Positions 33,857 to 38,090 of a DNA stretch of 38,090 nucleotides are shown here, piece after piece. A program made the translations under genes and the position numbers. Every line of letters starts with the position of its first letter. Positions within the stretch are counted from its first letter, which is position 1. The notes beneath the pieces were generated by a model. That model did no database searches and had not been told where the DNA came from. It saw only the letters and a program-made list of their open reading frames with translations. Where the stretch lies: the NCBI GenBank assembly GCA_944380935.1, contig CALWJF010000110.1, positions 1 through 38,090 on the forward strand, in the 5' to 3' direction. This DNA comes from an uncultured Clostridia bacterium. GTDB lineage: Bacteria; Bacillota; Clostridia; Oscillospirales; QAMX01.

Positions 33857-35260
33857 TCAGTCTGCAGTAAAATTCATATAACTTTGAAATAAACCAAGCC
33901 GTGTTTTTGTTTCCGTTTTTTCGTAAATGGAGGAGACATACCGTTGGACCATCCGACGTGAAATATATAGGCTGTCGGCGATCCTTTGCAAGTCGTCATC
34001 GGTGGTCAGGAGCCGCTCCAATACTTCTGTTTCGCGGGGAGTCAGGCAACAGCGCTGTGCATATAAACGCAGCCGTTCCTGTTGGGAAATTTCCTGCTGT
34101 TCGGGGAGTGCTTTGTTTTGCTCAGAGACAGCAACTGCGCGGCCAATATGCGGCAGCAATACCAGTAGGATCCCAATTGAACCCAGACAACTTCCTACAG
34201 CCAGTGCTGTGCTGCCCAAAGCATCATAAATTTTTAAGGCTGGCAGGACCGTCGCGGCTACCGTAAGGCTACGTACAATACGCCCCATGCCGGCCCACAG
34301 TTCTGGACATCTGCTTTTCGGTGCAAAATCCAAAAACATCATGGTAAAAAACATTACATAAAAACCACTGTATAGATACGTCAGCGCAATGCCCGCAAAA
34401 TAACTGACTTCTTCCGATAGAAAAAACATACAGATAGAAGAAAGCAGCATGGCGCATACCGTGGCAAGAGGAAGATAATTTCTTCCCCGGACATCTGCAA
34501 TAAATCCCGCAGCAATCAGTCCCAAAGCATAGAATAACCGAACGCCGCTGTATACATCATAAATTCTCTCGGCATTAAAGGCGGTCAGCACACTGTCAAT
34601 CATTCCCGCTACCAGGCTCATCAGTACGACGGAAAGGATCAAGGCGATGGCTGTTTTACGATCCCGCTGATTTTCCGAGGAATACGGAAGCGGATTTTCC
34701 AAAATCCAGTCCTTCGGCGCCCGGATGATAAAATACATTACAAATGCTACGCTTAAGAAGATACTGATCATAAAAACGACCGACTGCGGTGTTAGATTCT
34801 GCACGATGAACTGTAAGAAGATTGCCGTCGCCATGCCCGTGCCAATTATTCTCCCCGCATAACGGCTCCCGGTAAAATACATTGCTGTATTATAATGCAC
34901 ACAGCCACCGATATGGCCGGTCAGAAGCAGAGCTGCAGTAGAGCTTATCAGGAAGACAACCGGTCGGTTTGCAATCAATAAAACAGCGGCGGCTGCAAGG
35001 CATAGAGCACCAATGATCAGCAGCGCCGCTTTCCTTGACTTCTCTGCTTTGCAGATTCTGCGAAGCAGAGAAAAAGAAAGGAAACCAGCCCCCGTACAGA
35101 AAAGACCGAAAGTATATACGGTATTTACAGCACCGCTTCCGAGAATGACGGCGCAGCGTTCATTGATGAATGCTTCGGTCAACATGAAAGTAAAGAAACA
35201 TAATGCGAAACAGATTCCGCACAGGGACTCAGAAAATCGAGTTCTTTGTTTATTTGTCAT
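33857..35260 (-). CDS. MFS-like membrane protein fused to C-terminal LuxR helix-turn-helix
   Basis: 467 residues. Twelve hydrophobic spans with an MFS-like layout (about residues 10-385) are followed by a polar linker (SEQNKALPEQQEISQQERL) and a LuxR/FixJ-type DNA-binding domain (about 400-465). This domain reads CLTPRETEVLERLLTTDDDLQRIADSLYISRRMVQRYVSSIYEKT. It is a one-component regulator held in the membrane, presumably sensing a small molecule through the transporter-like part. AAAGGAGGTCGAGCA precedes the ATG, which overlaps the stop of the 70-residue upstream gene. Similar fusions are known as large families in gut anaerobes such as Eggerthella; the ligand and targets here are unknown. 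Confidence 0.88.
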   Translation of the reverse strand: MTNKQRTRFSESLCGICFALCFFTFMLTEAFINERCAVILGSGAVNTVYTFGLFCTGAGFLSFSLLRRICKAEKSRKAALLIIGALCLAAAAVLLIANRPVVFLISSTAALLLTGHIGGCVHYNTAMYFTGSRYAGRIIGTGMATAIFLQFIVQNLTPQSVVFMISIFLSVAFVMYFIIRAPKDWILENPLPYSSENQRDRKTAIALILSVVLMSLVAGMIDSVLTAFNAERIYDVYSGVRLFYALGLIAAGFIADVRGRNYLPLATVCAMLLSSICMFFLSEEVSYFAGIALTYLYSGFYVMFFTMMFLDFAPKSRCPELWAGMGRIVRSLTVAATVLPALKIYDALGSTALAVGSCLGSIGILLVLLPHIGRAVAVSEQNKALPEQQEISQQERLRLYAQRCCLTPRETEVLERLLTTDDDLQRIADSLYISRRMVQRYVSSIYEKTETKTRLGLFQSYMNFTAD

Positions 35261-35469
35261 TGCTCGACCTCCTTTGGAATCCCTGCTATGTCAGCGAAAT
35301 CAAAATGGGGTATCCGGAAGATCTGTTTAAAAATCTCAAGGCCGACATAATTGTCATGGTTAAATTTTGCAATCGTGGAAGCCAGAACACTGGCCATTTG
35401 GGTTGAGGGAGAGTCCTGTGTTTCTCTGCCGATCAATAGATTCCATGCCGCATTATATTGCACAGCCAT
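35257..35469 (-). CDS. Unknown 70-residue protein coupled to the LuxR-MFS regulator
   Basis: The frame starts MAVQYNAAWNLLIGRETQDS and ends ADIAGIPKEVEQ; no membrane span and no recognised family. The ATG at 35469 follows GAGGTGAGCCGT; a GTG three codons upstream is possible. Its stop overlaps the regulator's start by 4 bp (ATGA), so it is the first gene of a two-gene operon. It may be a true small partner or a leader peptide that couples translation. The sequence resembles the end of a larger enzyme, so a truncated gene is also possible. Confidence 0.65.
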   Translation of the reverse strand: MAVQYNAAWNLLIGRETQDSPSTQMASVLASTIAKFNHDNYVGLEIFKQIFRIPHFDFADIAGIPKEVEQ

Positions 35470-35497
35470 ACGGCTCACCTCATCGTTGTTTTAATAT

Positions 35498-35526
35498 GGT
35501 ATAACACAAAAGCTTTCTGAATGCAA
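35498..35526 (-). promoter_or_regulatory. Promoter of the LuxR-MFS operon
   Basis: On the minus strand, TTGCAT (35526-35521), 17-bp spacer, TATACC (35503-35498), about 30 bp before the first start codon. Confidence 0.65.
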
Positions 35527-35537
35527 TAAATATTGCA
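35522..35537. promoter_or_regulatory. Palindromic operator candidate over the -35 box
   Basis: TGCAATA-AA-TATTGCA is a perfect 7-bp inverted repeat that covers the -35 element of the LuxR-MFS operon. It is a good site for autoregulation by the regulator or control by another dimeric protein. Confidence 0.5.
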
Positions 35538-35539
35538 AA

Positions 35540-36149
35540 AATTCCTGATTTTTTGACATGGCGGAGTCTGTAAACAGGTGCAATCAGATATAGAATTGTT
35601 TTATGGCTTCAACGTTCGATTTTGATGGTTGAAATAAAAACGAAACGAAATAAAAAGGGTAAGGATATATAAAAATGGTATATTGACAGTGGGGAAATTG
35701 ATCCGGATGACAAAAAGCAGCTTTTTATTCGTTGTATTAAAGCGTATGTCAATGCAATTGTCAAATGATTCCTTTGATACAGGATGCTGCATTGGAGATA
35801 GGCTAATGAAAATATGAAAAACCTTGGATGCGTATAACTTCAAAGGCTTCTGGAATGAATGGGCTCATGGATGAAATGAGAAACAGAACGGTTTTGCTTC
35901 GTTAATGGAGAAAGCATTTGGAAACACGTGGCTCGTAAGCCGGATGTTGTTAATATATGGGTTGGCCGGTCAATGGCTCCGCCGTTTAACGGAAAAGACA
36001 ACGGAAGTGTGTTTGTAAAACAATGTGTAAAAAATTCTGAGATCAACAGGAAATGCAAAGCAAACCTGCTGAGGGTTGCTGTCTGGGATCAAAGTGTAAT
36101 TTGTACTTATTAAAGAGCCGGGACCTCTTACGTTAAAATATTTAAGACG
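35540..36149. other. A-T rich degenerate region, no intact gene
   Basis: Only short frames. A stop-bounded stretch at 35679-35768 reads YIDSGEIDPDDKKQLFIRC and ends AYVNAIVK, and a 61-residue frame at 35928-36113 starts MARKPDVVNIWVGRSMAPPF. Neither has a convincing start with a ribosome binding site or a recognised family. They look like remnants at the edge of the mobile-element debris. Confidence 0.35.
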
Positions 36150-36435
36150 AGGTTGCTTATTTCAGATTTATGGAAGCTTTTTGGGTAATGGAATAGTTGT
36201 AAGTTCTCAGATAGCATAAGAGAAGGAAGCTTCAGGCCGTTTTCCGCTTTGAACAGATAACGGGGTGGGTAGCTTGGCTTTTGCGTTTGCTTTACTGGAG
36301 ATTGCTGCCACAATGACGGTGGTACTGTATTTGTTTCTGGATAATCAGAACCGGGCGGCAGCCTTCCTGCTTGGAGCCGTCTCCTTGGCCTAAATCGGCA
36401 TAGTACATATCGCCGCGCAAGTATGTTCTGTTCAT
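36150..36435 (-). pseudogene. PemK/MazF-family toxin gene, frameshifted
   Basis: After a good ribosome binding site (AAAGGGGGC) the gene starts MNRTYLRGDMYYADLGQG and continues EGCRPVLIIQ, the typical N-terminus of ICE-borne MazF/PemK endoribonuclease toxins. The reading frame then shifts: TTVIVAAISSKANAKAKLPT follows in one frame and YLFKAENGLKLPSLML in another. At least two indels have therefore occurred and the original frame stops early. The intact protein would cut mRNA. No antitoxin gene is visible next to it. It is inactive as read, unless the shifts are sequencing errors. Confidence 0.72.
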
Positions 36436-36600
36436 GTTGTATGCCCCCTTTGAAATTCAGACAGTCTGCGCCGCCTATGTAGAAGCCGGCCAACAGGGTA
36501 GAAGGAAGGCCGGGGAAATATAAATATTTTTCTTATTTCTCAGCCTGTTCTGCTGCACGGCCATATTTCAAAGCAGTCCAATTTGTCCTCGGCACCCCCG

Positions 36601-36754
36601 GACTGCTGTGGGCAGTCATCAAACGGTTGGCAACTCACCAGCTCCACGGGGAATCTCACCCCTCGCGTGGCCTCACGCAACCGCCCCCATTGCCTGCGAC
36701 GGATTACACCGTCAGATCGGACTTCACCTGTTCGTTTTCGCCCAAAGGCGAAAA
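36601..36754. other. Cluster of five perfect hairpins (structured RNA or oriT candidate)
   Basis: Five short perfect inverted repeats lie within 154 bp: GACTGC/GCAGTC (36601-36617), GGGG/CCCC (36648-36662), GCGTG/CACGC (36665-36678), GACGG/CCGTC (36698-36713) and TTTTCGCC/GGCGAAAA (36735-36754). Both strands are open in some frame here, but neither product looks like a protein. The density of stems suggests a folded non-coding RNA of the conjugative element or an origin of transfer. Confidence 0.45.
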
Positions 36755-36858
36755 GCTCACTTGTTTCGTCGCGTCTCCTCTTCCCACAAAGTTTTTCAAT
36801 TTTGCGGGAACCTTTACAATGCTTCAACGCACGGACGTTTGTCTGGACGGAAGTATCC

Positions 36859-37098
36859 TTATCCCCGCCGCTGATCATGGGTGATACCGGAAACCACCTG
36901 GCATTGATAGCCGACTGTTTTTCGCTCCATGCAGATAGAACAAGCCGAAGACCTTCCTACGTTCTTTTCGGTGCTGTCTTGCTGTTCCTGTCCGGCAGGT
37001 TCTCGCACAGCCGCTGTCGGGGCTTTTGCTTTCGCCAAAGAAGCGGGAACGTGCTTGATGAATGGGTATACGGTTTTCAAGGTTCGGGGAGAGGTCAT
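36859..37098 (-). CDS. Possible small mobile-element protein
   Basis: The minus-strand frame from MTSPRTLKTVYPFIKHVPAS to GITHDQRRG (79 residues) has protein-like composition (Ala/Lys-rich middle, one CSIC) and a weak AGAGG upstream. It lies just after the sigma-like pseudogene in the same direction. No family recognised; it may be spurious. Confidence 0.25.
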   Translation of the reverse strand: MTSPRTLKTVYPFIKHVPASLAKAKAPTAAVREPAGQEQQDSTEKNVGRSSACSICMERKTVGYQCQVVSGITHDQRRG

Positions 37099-37149
37099 AA
37101 AAAAACCTCTTCCCCTTTTTGCCATTGGGTGAAAGGTTTGTACCACATT

Positions 37150-37592
37150 GTTTCAAAAGATTTTTCAGTTTTTGAGAATCCTGATTTTCCGAAGCTGGAT
37201 TGCATTTCAATATATGCCCAGTTCTTCCGCATACTGCCGTTTCGTCTTTTCCTCAAAGAACAATGCCTGGATCAACGCTTGGCTTCTCCGGGGGCGGCAT
37301 CGCCGGGGCGATATCTAGCGTGTCCACCTCCAGCTTAGGAAGCACCGTGTTCTCTACGCTCTCTCCTCACCGGGGAACTGCCGGGCGTTTTCATCCATCA
37401 GCCGGTCTAAAGAATCTTCGTGGCTGGGGATAATTTGTACTACCTGTCCCTTCTTTCCGAGAATGAACCGTTTGGTTTTCAGGTCACAAAGTAACGCATC
37501 TTTCTGTCGCTTTGCGTATAGGCCATATGCACTTCATCCGAGACCTCGACATATTGGCTGCGAATCCATATTCTTTTTTGCCAGCTTTCACG
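37150..37592 (-). pseudogene. Sigma-70-like regulator of a conjugative element, decayed
   Basis: Pieces of one protein appear in successive minus-strand frames: IRSQYVEVSDEVHMAYTQSD with RKMRYFV, then ILGKKGQVVQIIPSHEDSLD with RLMDENARQFPGEE, then LEVDTLDIA, then ALIQALFFEEKTKRQYAEEL, then KLKNLLKQCG. In this order they match the sigma-factor-like (region 4) proteins carried by Tn1549-type elements. At least three frame changes and internal stops separate them, so the gene is dead. Confidence 0.65.
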
Positions 37593-37600
37593 CTGTTTAT

Positions 37601-37644
37601 CTCCCGGTCAGACCGAATTTTTCAAAATCCAGACTGACCGGGAG
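37601..37644. repeat. Inverted repeat upstream of the sigma-like pseudogene
   Basis: Perfect 11-bp arms CTCCCGGTCAG (37601-37611) and CTGACCGGGAG (37634-37644) around a 22-bp loop. Neither side has a T run, so it is more likely an operator or RNA structure than a terminator. Confidence 0.6.
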
Positions 37645-37836
37645 ACTGTGGCAACTGACGCTTGGAATAGTCGTAATGTCGCTAAAAACAAAAAACCTTT
37701 GTGTAGAGATAAGTTTTTCTGCACAATTGATTTTAGTTCATAATATAAGTCTCAATGTTTCTTTATGGGGGCAGGGGCTTTTTAATAAATCAACTCTGAT
37801 AATGCAAATACTTATATAAATGGAGGTGAACTGTAA

Positions 37837-37935
37837 GTGCATAATCATCCTGAAATGTTTGGAAGTATCGTCAAAGTTACTCGTGAAAACGCCGGAATCA
37901 CTATGGAAGTGTTGGAAAACAAAGTAGATACTGTC
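37837..37935 (+). pseudogene. XRE-family helix-turn-helix regulator, N-terminal fragment
   Basis: A GTG start with a perfect TGGAGGTGA ribosome binding site begins a typical Xre repressor N-terminus (FGSIVKVTRENAGITMEVLE, NKVD). The homology stops at about 37932, halfway through the helix-turn-helix. The frame then continues for 34 residues antisense to a parA fragment, so the gene is truncated by a rearrangement. Confidence 0.6.
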
Positions 37936-37938
37936 CCT

Positions 37939-38090
37939 TCACGGTGTCCAGATACTGCCGCAGGACGGTCTCGCGGCTCATGGCGTTTACCAGCGATACC
38001 TCCATGCCGGACAGCTGGATGTCAGCAGGTATGAGGTCCACGCCCTCCGGGTGGTGCAGGATGCCCTCGCCGGGTTTGATAGGCTCGTCC
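37939..38090 (-). pseudogene. ParA/Soj-family ATPase fragment, cut by rearrangement and by window end
   Basis: Read from the window end, the minus strand gives DEPIKPGEGILHHPEGVDLI, PADIQLSGMEVSLVNAMSRE and TVLRQYLDTVKGQY, the middle of ICE-type ParA partition ATPases. The match stops after GQY at about 37939, where the usual ILIDCMPSLG Walker B region should follow, and XRE-fragment DNA begins instead. The 5' part lies beyond the window. Confidence 0.75.

Noticed and set aside
35679-35768. Stop-bounded peptide YIDSGEIDPDDKKQLF... as a gene
   Set aside because: It has no start codon and only about 30 residues; at most a remnant.
36540-36878. 112-codon minus-strand open frame over the hairpin cluster
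   Set aside because: Composition is arginine-rich and unlike a folded protein; the stems explain the region better.
36583-37338. 251-codon plus-strand open frame in the mobile debris
   Set aside because: Ser/Arg/Pro-rich composition, no domain and no start site; it runs antisense to the sigma-like remnant and through the hairpin cluster.

Overview
The window looks like the chromosome of an anaerobic, low-to-moderate GC Clostridia (gut Firmicutes type). The evidence is the gene content (proton-pumping pyrophosphatase, PPi-dependent phosphofructokinase, Na+-decarboxylase beta subunit, GH120 beta-xylosidase, zinc-ribbon Ser/Thr kinases), the many sigma-A promoters with 17-bp spacers, strong AGGAGG-type ribosome binding sites, T-rich intrinsic terminators, and the debris of a Tn1549-like conjugative element. 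No tRNA, rRNA or CRISPR array was recognised.

Positions 1-19,700 are mostly conserved core genes. They begin with the 3' part of hppA, followed in the same direction by a sodium-pump decarboxylase beta subunit and a 46-residue gamma-like membrane peptide. Next come hom, an ftsK/spoIIIE translocase, a flavin reductase, prmA, an unknown membrane protein, PPi-phosphofructokinase, tcdA, pth and trmB. On the minus strand a translation block follows (infC-rpmI-rplT, behind its own promoter and an attenuator-type leader), then rsmA and a YabE-like G5/3D cell-wall protein. On the plus strand there is a tandem duplication of a small DUF4190-type membrane protein gene, complete with promoters and terminators, then an lgt-family gene and a HAD phosphatase.

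Positions 19,700-25,000 hold a flavoredoxin-like protein with a basic tail, a half-size ABC exporter, and a cytoplasmic GH120-type beta-xylosidase.

Positions 25,100-33,200 are the most interesting stretch: a tight minus-strand operon encoding a zinc-ribbon/FHA protein, a membrane-anchored PP2C phosphatase, a membrane serine protease with a cytosolic FHA domain, a 109-residue unknown, two paralogous zinc-ribbon Ser/Thr kinases each with one membrane span and a related extracytoplasmic domain, and a 107-residue unknown. It contains writer, eraser, readers and an envelope protease, and looks like a self-contained phospho-signalling system across the membrane. Upstream lies a membrane-bound LuxR-type regulator fused to a 12-span MFS-like domain, translationally coupled to a 70-residue ORF and driven by a promoter with a palindrome over its -35 box.

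Positions 35,500-38,090 are decayed mobile DNA: frameshifted pemK/mazF-like and sigma-70-like genes, a cluster of five perfect hairpins (structured RNA or oriT candidate), and a breakpoint joining an XRE-regulator fragment to a parA fragment that runs off the window end.
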